Notes under the pieces: generated by a model
What the model was told of the DNA's origin: nothing
Seen by the model: the letters and a program-made list of their open reading frames with translations, nothing else
The model's database searches: none
Shown here: piece after piece, positions 16,886 through 25,157 of the stretch
How the letters are laid out: each line of letters opens with the position of its first letter
Numbering within the stretch: the stretch's first letter is position 1
Program-made: the position numbers and the translations under genes
Source: Flavobacteriaceae bacterium
GTDB lineage: Bacteria > Bacteroidota > Bacteroidia > Flavobacteriales > Flavobacteriaceae
Assembly (NCBI GenBank): GCA_016764435.1
Contig: JAESRX010000091.1
Span: 9,829-51,350, forward strand
DNA length: 41,522 bases
Direction of reading: 5' to 3'

Positions 16886-17632
16886 TTATCTTTTATTAGC
16901 CTCGGCTATATATTTATCTAATGCCATCGTCATTGATGGATTTTCTGGTGTCGGTGCAAGAATACTACATTCTAAACCAGCATCTGCGGCCGCTTTAATT
17001 GTTGTATTTCCAAATACGGCAATTCTTGTTCCTTTTTGCTCAAATCCTGGAAAGTTTTTAAACAAAGAATCAATACCAGAAGGACTAAAGAATACTAAGA
17101 TATCGTAAAACACATCGTTTAGATCTGACAAGTCACTAACGACCGTTTTAAACAAAATAGCTCTACTCCATTTCACTTTAATCTCATCTAAAGTCTTAGG
17201 AATTAAATCCTTTAATTTATCTGAAGATGGTAACATAAAGTTTTCATCTTTATGTTTTTTGATGATTTTAATTAATTCTGGAAACGTACGAGTTCCTACA
17301 TAAATTTTACGCTTGCGATACACAACATATTTTTGAAGGTAAAAAGCGACTGCTTCGGACTGACAAAAATATTTCATGTCATCAGGTACTGAGAATCTCA
17401 TTTCCTCGGCAATTCTAAAAAAGTTATCTACTGCATTTCTACTCGTAAGGATGATTGCTGTAAATTCATTTAAATCAATTTTCTGCGCTCTCACCTCTTT
17501 GGCTGGAACTCCTTCCACATGGATAAAAGATCTAAAATCAATCTTAACTTTTTGCTTTTCCATCAAATCAAAATACGGAGAATTATCTGTTTTTGGGGAA
17601 GGTTGCGATACTAAAATTGTTTTAACTTTCAT
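16886..17632 (-). CDS. hemD: Uroporphyrinogen-III synthase family protein
   Basis: A 248-residue cytoplasmic enzyme of the HemD fold, which closes and inverts ring D of hydroxymethylbilane in haem and tetrapyrrole synthesis. It has two similar alpha/beta domains. AIILTSRNAVDNFFRIAEE (about 59-77) is the typical TSxxAV segment, and DILVFFSPSGIDSLFKNFPG with IAVFGNTTIKAAADAGL is the C-terminal FxSPSGV/GxTTA pattern. HemD is poorly conserved, so family is sure and catalytic identity likely. The DUF4271 gene lies 19 nt upstream on the same strand, and the two are probably one operon. Confidence 0.85.
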   Translation of the reverse strand: MKVKTILVSQPSPKTDNSPYFDLMEKQKVKIDFRSFIHVEGVPAKEVRAQKIDLNEFTAIILTSRNAVDNFFRIAEEMRFSVPDDMKYFCQSEAVAFYLQKYVVYRKRKIYVGTRTFPELIKIIKKHKDENFMLPSSDKLKDLIPKTLDEIKVKWSRAILFKTVVSDLSDLNDVFYDILVFFSPSGIDSLFKNFPGFEQKGTRIAVFGNTTIKAAADAGLECSILAPTPENPSMTMALDKYIAEANKR

Positions 17633-17651
17633 AAGGCTGGATTTTTTTTTC

Positions 17652-18305
17652 TTAAATAGTTAATCTTAAAATAATTATTAACGGTGCTATTTCGAGGGCG
17701 CAAAGGTACAAAATAAAATAAAACAACTCGTTTAAAATCAAGTTTTTGTTCCTAGCAAAAATCAAAACCGTTCTTAAAACTAACAAAATCAGCGTACAAG
17801 CTACCGTAGTTTTTAGGATGCTCGTTTGATAGACTGGGCTGTATACGATCAGTAACAGTAAAGGCAACAAAAACAACACAATAGTTCTTAAATAACTTAT
17901 TTTAACAATCACATAGGTTTTCACTAAATCCTTCACACCTAACAACTCTCCCAATAAAACACTGACACCACTAGACAAGGCAAGATACAATAGTACCGCT
18001 ATAGAAATATAAACATACAAGTTTAGTCCCTCGATTTTTATGGCTGAAAAATGATAATTCTGAACAATTAAAAACAATAATAAAGCAAACGTTAGCACGC
18101 CTACGAAAAGTAAAATAAGTTGGAGCCCTAACTTGTTTTCCTTATTGTCTTTTAACAAATGTGCATTTGTAAAAAGGAAATAATTGGCAAAAACTAGTCT
18201 TTTCCCATACAATGCTCTTGCTAAAAACAAGGCAATCAACAGGACTAAGAACACAAAAGTGTACCCATCCTTACTCACAATCAATCTTTCTGTGGTTTCT
18301 ATCAT
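17652..18305 (-). CDS. DUF4271 integral membrane protein
   Basis: A 217-residue inner-membrane protein with about six hydrophobic helices (for instance YTFVFLVLLIALFLARAL, LILLFVGVLTFALLLFLIV, FFILYLCALEIAPLIIILRL). The Bacteroidota-specific DUF4271 family is often found next to hemD, as here. Its role is unknown. I chose the ATG at 18305; a TTG four codons earlier is possible but is closer to the -7 element at 18333-18340. The promoter region is shared divergently with the glycosyltransferase operon. Confidence 0.75.
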   Translation of the reverse strand: MIETTERLIVSKDGYTFVFLVLLIALFLARALYGKRLVFANYFLFTNAHLLKDNKENKLGLQLILLFVGVLTFALLLFLIVQNYHFSAIKIEGLNLYVYISIAVLLYLALSSGVSVLLGELLGVKDLVKTYVIVKISYLRTIVLFLLPLLLLIVYSPVYQTSILKTTVACTLILLVLRTVLIFARNKNLILNELFYFILYLCALEIAPLIIILRLTI

Positions 18306-18332
18306 CGTTTTTAACAAGTTTTTATCTTAATA

Positions 18333-18340
18333 CAAAATTA
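18333..18340 (-). promoter_or_regulatory. -7 element of the DUF4271-hemD operon
   Basis: TAATTTTG on the minus strand, 27 nt before the chosen ATG. No TTG occurs at the usual distance. Confidence 0.5.
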
Positions 18341-18354
18341 GCAATAAAATGTTT

Positions 18355-18362
18355 TACCTTTG
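18355..18362 (+). promoter_or_regulatory. -7 element of the glycosyltransferase-dihydroorotase operon
   Basis: TACCTTTG, 17 nt before the ATG. It is back to back with the DUF4271 promoter. Confidence 0.55.
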
Positions 18363-18379
18363 TCGCTTAATCTAACTTT

Positions 18380-19099
18380 ATGTCAGACGCTGTAGTTATT
18401 GTACCTACTTATAATGAAAAAGAAAATATAGAAGCTATTATCAATACCGTGTTTGCCTTACCAAAACAGTTTGATGTTTTGGTAGTTGATGACAGTTCTC
18501 CGGATGGAACTAATGAAATTGTAGCCGCACTTATCCCCAAATTTAAGGATCGATTATTTCTAGAAATTCGAGCAGAAAAAACTGGATTAGGAACGGCATA
18601 TATCCATGGTTTCAAATGGGCCCTCTCTAAAAAATATGATTATATCATAGAAATGGATGCAGATTTCTCACATAACCCGAGTGATTTAATTCCATTGTAC
18701 AATGCCTGCGCCAAAGATAATGCGGATTATTCCATAGGTTCTCGGTATTCTCAAGGTGTAAATGTTGTAAACTGGCCTATGAGTCGTGTCCTATTGTCCT
18801 ATTTTGCATCAAAATACGTTCGTTTTATCACTCGCATCCCTATCTACGACACTACCGCAGGGTTTGTTTGTTATAAAAGAGAAGTTTTAGAGACCATACA
18901 GTTAGAAAAGATTAAATTTGTAGGCTATGCCTTTCAAATAGAAATGAAATTTAAAGCTTGGTTGCATAAATTTAAACATAAAGAAGTTTCTGTAATTTTT
19001 ACAGACAGAATAAAAGGAAAATCTAAAATGAACGGTTCTATTATTTCAGAAGCCGTATTTGGAGTTATTAAAATGAAATTGCAAGGTTTACCTAAATAA
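18380..19099 (+). CDS. Polyprenol monophosphomannose synthase-like GT2 enzyme
   Basis: A 239-residue GT2 glycosyltransferase. VIVPTYNEKENIEAII (6-21), the nucleotide-binding VVDDSSPDGT (36-44), GLGTAYIHGFKWAL and the DxD-type metal motif EMDADFSHNP (91-100) match dolichyl/polyprenyl-phosphate mannose synthases. It lacks the C-terminal membrane helices of some relatives, so it would act at the cytoplasmic face, making a lipid-linked sugar for envelope or protein glycosylation. It heads a tight operon: dihydroorotase starts 6 nt after its stop and a DUF4296 lipoprotein follows. I know this arrangement as common in Flavobacteriaceae. Confidence 0.88.
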   Translation: MSDAVVIVPTYNEKENIEAIINTVFALPKQFDVLVVDDSSPDGTNEIVAALIPKFKDRLFLEIRAEKTGLGTAYIHGFKWALSKKYDYIIEMDADFSHNPSDLIPLYNACAKDNADYSIGSRYSQGVNVVNWPMSRVLLSYFASKYVRFITRIPIYDTTAGFVCYKREVLETIQLEKIKFVGYAFQIEMKFKAWLHKFKHKEVSVIFTDRIKGKSKMNGSIISEAVFGVIKMKLQGLPK

Positions 19100-19105
19100 A
19101 AAAAA

Positions 19106-20446
19106 ATGAGCGAGATACTTATAAAAAATGCCCAAGTAGTAAACGAAGGGAAAATCCAAGAATGTGATGTCCTAATACGTGATCAATACATTGTAGAGAT
19201 TAACGAATCTATTAGTTCAAAATCTGCAGACACTATTATTATCGATGCGGAAGGAAAACATTTAATCCCTGGGGTTATTGATGATCAAGTTCATTTCCGT
19301 GAACCTGGACTGACTAAAAAAGCGACCATTGAAACAGAAAGCAAAGCTGCAATAGCTGGAGGAATCACCTCATTTATAGAGATGCCGAATACGGTACCCC
19401 AAGCAACCACACAAGAGTTACTTGAAAACAAATTTGAGATTGCCTCTACATCTTCTTATGCGAACTATTCGTTTATGATGGGTGGCACAAATGACAACTT
19501 AGAAGAGCTGTTAAAAACAGACCCTAAGAATGTGGCTGGTATTAAATTGTTTTTAGGATCATCTACAGGAAATATGCTGGTAGATAACGAAGAAGTATTG
19601 GAAAAAATATTTTCTTCTACTGACATGTTAATCTCCGTACATTGTGAAGACGAAGCTACGATACAAGAAAACTTAAAACAGCACATAGAAGAATTTGGGG
19701 AGGATATTCCTATAGAAAAACACCCTGACATCAGAAGTGCCGTTGCCTGCTACTTATCGTCTTCTAAGGCGATTGAGCTTGCTAAAAAAACAGGAGCTCG
19801 CCTTCATTTATTTCACTTATCGACCGAAATTGAAACCCATTTGTTATCCAACAAAATTCCATTAATCGATAAAAAAATCACAGGGGAAGTTTGTATACAT
19901 CACTTGTATTTCACAGATAAAGACTATGCAGAAAAAGGCACCTTTATCAAATGGAATCCTGCCGTAAAATCTGCAGAAGATCGCGATGGCTTATGGAAAG
20001 CATTATTGGATGACCGTATCGATGTAATTGCTTCGGATCACGCACCACATACTTTAGAAGAGAAAAAACAAGTCTATACAAAAGCACCTAGTGGAGGTCC
20101 TTTAGTACAACATGCACTTCCTGCGATGTTAAAATTCTATAGAGACGGTAAAATTTCCTTAGAAAAAATTGTAGAAAAAATGTGTCACAACCCTGCCATC
20201 CTTTTCAGAATAGAAAAACGAGGGTATATAAAAACTGGTTATTTTGCCGATTTAGTATTAATTGACACCACCTCTCCATGGACGGTATCCAAAGACAATA
20301 TCCTCTATAAATGTGGATGGTCTCCTTTTGAAGGTACATTATTCCCAGGAAGAGTAAGCACCACTATTGTAAATGGACATATCGCGTATAATGAGGGGAG
20401 ATTTAAAGACGTAAAAAAAGGGCAACGCCTTACATTTAATCGCTAA
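19106..20446 (+). CDS. pyrC: Dihydroorotase (Bacteroidota type)
   Basis: A 446-residue amidohydrolase for the third step of pyrimidine synthesis (carbamoyl aspartate to dihydroorotate). Metal-site segments are visible: DDQVHFREPG (59-68), GIKLFLGSSTG (the Lys that is carbamylated in the family), VHCED, LHLFHLST and the catalytic Asp in VIASDHAPHT. The classic first HxH is replaced by QxH (Q61-V-H63). My recollection is that this substitution is usual in Bacteroidota homologues, but it is a departure from the textbook motif. It is the second gene of the operon, 6 nt after the glycosyltransferase and 2 nt before the lipoprotein. Confidence 0.9.
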   Translation: MSEILIKNAQVVNEGKIQECDVLIRDQYIVEINESISSKSADTIIIDAEGKHLIPGVIDDQVHFREPGLTKKATIETESKAAIAGGITSFIEMPNTVPQATTQELLENKFEIASTSSYANYSFMMGGTNDNLEELLKTDPKNVAGIKLFLGSSTGNMLVDNEEVLEKIFSSTDMLISVHCEDEATIQENLKQHIEEFGEDIPIEKHPDIRSAVACYLSSSKAIELAKKTGARLHLFHLSTEIETHLLSNKIPLIDKKITGEVCIHHLYFTDKDYAEKGTFIKWNPAVKSAEDRDGLWKALLDDRIDVIASDHAPHTLEEKKQVYTKAPSGGPLVQHALPAMLKFYRDGKISLEKIVEKMCHNPAILFRIEKRGYIKTGYFADLVLIDTTSPWTVSKDNILYKCGWSPFEGTLFPGRVSTTIVNGHIAYNEGRFKDVKKGQRLTFNR

Positions 20447-20448
20447 TT

Positions 20449-20934
20449 ATGAAAATTGTTGTTTCTATTCTAGGATTCCTACTATTAGCTTCCTGTACGA
20501 GTAATACCATATTAGAAAAACCAAAACATTTAATCCCTGAGGATAAAATGGTAGATATTTTAACCGATTTGTTCCTGGCAACAGGAGCAAAATCCGTTAA
20601 AAATATCCATGGAAAACGACAAATAAACTATATGAATTTGGTCTTCGAAAAACATCATATAGACAGTACTGTATATAAAGAAAGTAACTATTATTACACG
20701 TCATTAATAGACGCAAATACCGCTATGCTATCGATAGTAGAAAGACGGCTCAATAAAATTAAAGACAGTTTAAATACCATAGAGAAAGAGATGGATTCTA
20801 TCAAAATGAAACTCTCTATTGACCGCAGAGACTCTCTCAGAAAAAAGAAAGGAATGCCTGTATTAAGAGCTAGAACTTCTAGAAAACCATCACAAATAAT
20901 TGAACATAAGTTTACCACAGAAATAGAAAAATAA
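20449..20934 (+). CDS. DUF4296 lipoprotein
   Basis: A 161-residue lipoprotein. The signal peptide MKIVVSILGFLLLASC ends in a lipobox LLAS-C16. The following LIPEDKMVDILTDLFLATGAK is the hallmark of the DUF4296 family in Bacteroidota. The middle is a long, charged, probably coiled-coil helix (LSIVERRLNKIKDSLNTIEKEMDSIKMKL), and the C-terminus is basic. Function is unknown. It is the last gene of the glycosyltransferase-dihydroorotase operon and ends 5 nt before a convergent gene, with no obvious hairpin between them. Confidence 0.85.
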   Translation: MKIVVSILGFLLLASCTSNTILEKPKHLIPEDKMVDILTDLFLATGAKSVKNIHGKRQINYMNLVFEKHHIDSTVYKESNYYYTSLIDANTAMLSIVERRLNKIKDSLNTIEKEMDSIKMKLSIDRRDSLRKKKGMPVLRARTSRKPSQIIEHKFTTEIEK

Positions 20935-20939
20935 TCTTA

Positions 20940-21941
20940 TTATTTTTTATTAAATTGAATGGAAACTTCTGAAATCACCGCATTTACAGACTGAAATTCA
21001 ATCCCTAATGCTTCCTTTATCTTCTGGGAACTATACTGATGCTTGTTATGAATAGAACTCGCTGTTTGTTTCGTCAATACCGGTTTTTTACCTGTCAAGG
21101 CACACCATAACCAATTCATACGCCACGCAATAGCACTCATAAAAGGAAGTACTTCAATGCTAGGTTTTTTCTTATGTATACCCGCGGCTATTTCTGAAAA
21201 CACCTGTTTAAAACTCACATTCTCACTCACTAAAATAAAGCGCTCGGCCACAATAGAACTTTCCATTAAGCCCATCATTATTTTAACCACATCATTTACG
21301 CCTACAAAACCAGTGACACCATTGCTATAAAAAGGAAGTCCCTTCGCTATTGTACGAAACATTTCCCCTGAACCACTGTTCCAAAATCCCCCACCAATAA
21401 TAACGCCTGGATTTACAATAACCACTCCTACCCCTTCCTGAGAAGCTCTCCAAACCTCCATTTCAGCTCCGTATTTACTAATCGCATAACCATAATTGTT
21501 TTTTTCAGCATCCCACTCCCCCGATTCATCAATAACGGATTCACCTACTTTCTTTTCTATGGTGGCTATAGAACTCACATAACATAATTTCTCCACCTTA
21601 TTTGCCACACACAAATTCACAATATTTGCCGTCCCTTCTATATTGACCGCTCGCATTGTCCGATAGTCCTTCGGATTAAAAGAAACCATTGCTGCCACAT
21701 GATAGACATGGCTTACCTGGTTAAAAGCCTCTTCTAATGCCGGAACATCCATCACATCTGCTTCTACCCAATCCACACTCTCAAACAACGAATCATCGTC
21801 TGTATAATATGAAAATATACGTTTTACCGCTGTCAAATCACTACTTGCCCTATGTATGGCCCTTACCCTTTTTTTTTGCATTGCAAGGCGACACAATAAA
21901 TGTGCTCCTACTAATCCTGTACCTCCTGTAACTAATATCAT
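20940..21941 (-). CDS. NAD(P)-dependent epimerase/dehydratase (extended SDR)
   Basis: A 333-residue extended short-chain dehydrogenase/reductase. The N-terminal ILVTGGTGLVGAHL is the Rossmann TGxxGxxG site. VYHVAAMVSF, VSSIATIE and the catalytic YGYAISKYGAE (YxxxK) follow, then VIVNPGVIIGG. It resembles dihydroflavonol-4-reductase-like SDRs; the substrate is unknown. The -7-like TACTTTCG (21946-21953, minus) leaves only 4 nt before the ATG, so the transcript may be leaderless. Confidence 0.88.
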   Translation of the reverse strand: MILVTGGTGLVGAHLLCRLAMQKKRVRAIHRASSDLTAVKRIFSYYTDDDSLFESVDWVEADVMDVPALEEAFNQVSHVYHVAAMVSFNPKDYRTMRAVNIEGTANIVNLCVANKVEKLCYVSSIATIEKKVGESVIDESGEWDAEKNNYGYAISKYGAEMEVWRASQEGVGVVIVNPGVIIGGGFWNSGSGEMFRTIAKGLPFYSNGVTGFVGVNDVVKIMMGLMESSIVAERFILVSENVSFKQVFSEIAAGIHKKKPSIEVLPFMSAIAWRMNWLWCALTGKKPVLTKQTASSIHNKHQYSSQKIKEALGIEFQSVNAVISEVSIQFNKK

Positions 21942-21945
21942 GCTA

Positions 21946-21953
21946 CGAAAGTA
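21946..21953 (-). promoter_or_regulatory. Possible -7 element of the SDR gene (TACTTTCG)
   Basis: One mismatch to TAnnTTTG, 4 nt before the ATG on the minus strand. Confidence 0.35.
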
Positions 21954-21993
21954 AATAAATATTTATTATACCTATATATTGTACATTGATTTT

Positions 21994-22001
21994 TATCTTT
22001 G
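21994..22001 (+). promoter_or_regulatory. -7 element of tyrS (TATCTTTG)
   Basis: A full TAnnTTTG match 22 nt before the tyrS ATG. No TTG lies at 17-23 nt. Confidence 0.6.
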
Positions 22002-22023
22002 CAAGATATTTTAAATACCAATT

Positions 22024-23313
22024 ATGAATTTTGTTGAAGAATTACGATGGAGAGGCTTGTTACACGACATCATGCCCGATACTGAAGAGTACTTATTAAA
22101 AAACAAAACTACAGGTTATATCGGATTCGACCCTACGGCGGATTCCCTACACATTGGTGGTTTAGTTCCTATTATCCTATTACGCCACTTCCAAATGGCA
22201 GGACACTGTCCTATCGCATTAGTGGGAGGAGCTACAGGAATGGTTGGTGATCCTTCTGGGAAATCTGATGAGCGCAACTTGTTAGACGAAGCAACCTTAA
22301 CTAAAAATGTCGCTGGGATAAAAGCACAGTTGGAACGTTTTATCAATTTTAACGACGGAAGTGAAAACGAAGCGCAATTAGTAAACAACTATGATTGGAT
22401 GAAAGAAATTTCAATCATCGATTTTATTCGCGATACAGGAAAACACATTACTGTTAATTACATGATGGCAAAAGAATCTGTGAAGAAAAGATTAGGTTCT
22501 GAATCTTCTGTAGGGATGTCTTTTACTGAATTTACGTACCAATTATTCCAAGGGTACGATTTTTATCATTTATACAAAGAAAAAAACTGCGTACTACAAA
22601 TGGGAGGTTCTGATCAATGGGGTAACATTACCACCGGAACAGAATTAGTAAGACGTAAGGCGAAGGGAAAAGCTTACGCAATCACTTGCCCACTTATTAC
22701 CAAAGCAGATGGTACTAAATTTGGAAAATCAACAGATGGAAATATCTGGTTAGATGCCAAGAGAACCTCTCCTTATAAATATTACCAGTACTGGTTAAAC
22801 ACCAGTGATGTAGATGCAGAAAAATACATTAAAATATTCACCTTCCTCGATCAGGAAACCATCGAAGCATTAATTGCAACACATAAGGAAGCTCCTCATC
22901 AACGATTACTTCAAAAGAAAATAGGAGAGGAAGTTACCATTATGACCCACGGTCAGGAAGCTTATGACAATGCGATAAAGGCCTCCAATATATTATTTGG
23001 AAAATCTACCGCAGCAGACATCAAAGCACTAGATGAGCAAACATTTTTAGATGTTTTTGAAGGAGTACCAATGGCTGAAATTACAAGAGCACAAATTACC
23101 GAAGGGGTAGATATTGTAGATGCTTTTTCTACTACAGGTTTTTTAAAATCTAACGGAGAAGTTCGTAGAGCCTTAAAAGAAAACTCTATTTCTGTCAACA
23201 AAGAAAAGGTTACAGACACGTTTAAAGTAGGAACTAAGGACCTAATTGCTAGTAAATTTGTATTGTTACAACGTGGTAAAAAAACATATTTTTTACTTAA
23301 GATTACAGCATAA
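22024..23313 (+). CDS. tyrS: Tyrosyl-tRNA synthetase
   Basis: Charges tRNA-Tyr in the cytoplasm. At 429 residues it is the bacterial TyrRS-type 1 length. Class I signatures are HIGG (43-46) in place of HIGH and KFGKS (232-236) in place of KMSKS, both normal for TyrRS. The [13 protein letters not shown] and [14 protein letters not shown] segments bind ATP and tyrosine. An S4 RNA-binding domain forms the C-terminus ([18 protein letters not shown]). It has its own promoter and terminator. Confidence 0.97.
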   Translation: MNFVEELRWRGLLHDIMPDTEEYLLKNKTTGYIGFDPTADSLHIGGLVPIILLRHFQMAGHCPIALVGGATGMVGDPSGKSDERNLLDEATLTKNVAGIKAQLERFINFNDGSENEAQLVNNYDWMKEISIIDFIRDTGKHITVNYMMAKESVKKRLGSESSVGMSFTEFTYQLFQGYDFYHLYKEKNCVLQMGGSDQWGNITTGTELVRRKAKGKAYAITCPLITKADGTKFGKSTDGNIWLDAKRTSPYKYYQYWLNTSDVDAEKYIKIFTFLDQETIEALIATHKEAPHQRLLQKKIGEEVTIMTHGQEAYDNAIKASNILFGKSTAADIKALDEQTFLDVFEGVPMAEITRAQITEGVDIVDAFSTTGFLKSNGEVRRALKENSISVNKEKVTDTFKVGTKDLIASKFVLLQRGKKTYFLLKITA

Positions 23314-23334
23314 CACTTACTATATAATGCTTAC

Positions 23335-23369
23335 AAAAAACCACTTCTCTTAGGATGAGTGGTTTTTTT
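23335..23369 (+). terminator. Terminator after tyrS
   Basis: An 11-bp stem AAAAAACCACT / AGTGGTTTTTT with a 12-nt loop and T run. Confidence 0.85.
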
Positions 23370-23542
23370 CACATGGTAATTACTCCATTTTCACGATCAA
23401 TTACCTCGAATAGGAACGTGAAATTTTTCTTTTCATCTCCGAATTTAAAAAAGTAAACCTCCTAGAAACATTCCTTATTTTATAGTTACTAGTCCTATTT
23501 ACAGAAACGTCCATAAATGTGATCCAAGAATAAAAATAGCGA

Positions 23543-24520
23543 TTACTGAACTAATAAATTACAGCCTCTAATGTCAGAATGATCAAAACGACCTAAAATC
23601 TCAAAGGTGTTTTCAGTATGTAACTTCCCTAAGTCCTGAGTCGCAATAAAAGAACAAGATTCAATATTTGCAAGATCTATCACATTAATCCCTCCTGATC
23701 TACCTCGCGGTAAATAAGACATCGGATCCTCTGTATCTCTGATCATAACTTTCATCCAATTAGGGCACTTAAACAAGCCCTCTCCATAGGAATAAGCTTG
23801 ACTTAGCATTTCTGTCATTCCGTACTCTGAATGGATAAAATCTACCCCAAAACCACTCGTAAGAAGCTGATGAAGCTCCGTGCGGATCATTTCTTTTCGA
23901 CGTCCTTTCATCCCCCCAGTTTCCATGACAATGGTATTCTTCAAACTGAATTTTTCACGTTCAATGAGGTCTAATAAGGCATAAGTCACCCCAATTAATA
24001 ATACTTTTTCTCCCCTGTTATTTAACTCCTGTAATTTCTGAGAAATCAAGTCATAATCATCCAAATAAAACCCACTGTCCTTATTTTTTGAATCTTTAAT
24101 AAGTGCATCCACCATATAAATTAGCGAGGAACCATCCCTTTCTAAATAGGAAGGCAATAATGCTAAAATGGTAAAATCCGATACGGAACCATAAAACTGA
24201 TCAAAACAGGTTTTAAAACTCTGTTCGTAAATCGCTAGATTTGTAACATGATGTTTTGAAGGAGTCATTCCGGTAGTACCGCTACTCAAAAAAGTTTGAA
24301 CTACAGGTGATTTACTACTAAGAACGGTATGAGATTTAAAAAACTGAATGGGTAAAAAAGGGATGTCTTTTACTTTTTTCACCCTTGACACATCGACTTT
24401 TAAATAATTCAAAAACTGAGCATATACCTCATTCTGAGTGGACTGATAATCAAAAATCTCAAGCGCTTCTCGCTCAAAATCCATAGCATCCTGAATGTTA
24501 AATAGTTGATTTGTATCCAT
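23543..24520 (-). CDS. LuxE/PaaK-like acyl-protein synthetase
   Basis: A 325-residue adenylate-forming enzyme related to LuxE acyl-protein synthetase. It shows the phosphate-binding TFLSSGTTGMTPSKHH and downstream SEYGMTEMLSQAYS, the adenylate-binding motif of this superfamily. In Bacteroidota such genes often lie near envelope or lipid loci, but the substrate here is unknown. I placed the start at the ATG at 24520. An in-frame ATG at 24535 is only 2 nt past a -7 element (TACTTTTG, 24538-24545) and would not lie fully in the mRNA. Confidence 0.82.
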   Translation of the reverse strand: MDTNQLFNIQDAMDFEREALEIFDYQSTQNEVYAQFLNYLKVDVSRVKKVKDIPFLPIQFFKSHTVLSSKSPVVQTFLSSGTTGMTPSKHHVTNLAIYEQSFKTCFDQFYGSVSDFTILALLPSYLERDGSSLIYMVDALIKDSKNKDSGFYLDDYDLISQKLQELNNRGEKVLLIGVTYALLDLIEREKFSLKNTIVMETGGMKGRRKEMIRTELHQLLTSGFGVDFIHSEYGMTEMLSQAYSYGEGLFKCPNWMKVMIRDTEDPMSYLPRGRSGGINVIDLANIESCSFIATQDLGKLHTENTFEILGRFDHSDIRGCNLLVQ

Positions 24521-24537
24521 AAAGTTATTAAACATTG

Positions 24538-24545
24538 CAAAAGTA
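24538..24545 (-). promoter_or_regulatory. -7 element of the LuxE-like gene
   Basis: TACTTTTG on the minus strand. A TTG (24570-24572) is 24 nt upstream, one more than the usual maximum. It supports the start at 24520. Confidence 0.55.
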
Positions 24546-24609
24546 ATGTAAATTTACGCAACCATAGAACAACTCTGGTATCTTATAAATATAAATTTAA
24601 CGTTCACGT

Positions 24610-25146
24610 TTGAGTTTAAACAAATTAATAAAACAGTGTGCGCTTAGTGATAAGAAAGCACAAGCTACAGTTTACGAACTTTTCGGAAGTAAGCTCTTTG
24701 CCCTATGCCTAAAATATTCAACTAATAAACAAGAGGCCCAGGACAACTTTCAAGATGGTTTTATTACAATTTTTAACAAAATAGGACAGTTTAATTTTAA
24801 AGGTTCATTTGAAGGATGGATGAAGCGTATTATGGTCAATACTGTTTTGCAAAAATACCGCAAAAAAAATGTATTAAATATAGTCACAGAAAACATTCCG
24901 GATGAAGTAATAGTAGATGTAGACGAAGATGAAGTATCGTTAGACATGTTATTAAAACTAATACAAGAGTTACCAGAAAGATACAGATTGGTTTTTAATC
25001 TATATGTCCTAGATGGACATACTCACAAGGAAATAGCTAGTTTTTTAAACATTGCCGAAGGCACTTCAAAATCAAATTTATCAAGAGCACGTTTTATACT
25101 AAAAGAGAAAGTAGAAGCTGTTTTAAGTGACCAAATATCTGGTTAA
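24610..25146 (+). CDS. ECF-type RNA polymerase sigma factor
   Basis: A 178-residue sigma-70 family protein of ECF size. Region 2 is visible at LFALCLKYSTNKQEAQDNFQDGFITIF and FKGSFEGWMKRIMVNTVLQKYRK. Region 4 is visible at LPERYRLVFNLYVLDGHTHKEIASFLNIAEGTSKSNLSRAR with a helix-turn-helix. The start is a TTG (TTGAGTTTAAACAAA); there is no ATG before region 2. It is followed after 11 nt by a membrane-anchored, barrel-like partner that probably acts as its anti-sigma factor. Confidence 0.92.
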   Translation: MSLNKLIKQCALSDKKAQATVYELFGSKLFALCLKYSTNKQEAQDNFQDGFITIFNKIGQFNFKGSFEGWMKRIMVNTVLQKYRKKNVLNIVTENIPDEVIVDVDEDEVSLDMLLKLIQELPERYRLVFNLYVLDGHTHKEIASFLNIAEGTSKSNLSRARFILKEKVEAVLSDQISG

Positions 25147-25157
25147 GATTAGGAGTA

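Noticed and set aside
24521-24535. Upstream ATG for the LuxE-like gene
   Set aside because: It is 2 nt from the -7 element, so the transcript would begin at or after it.
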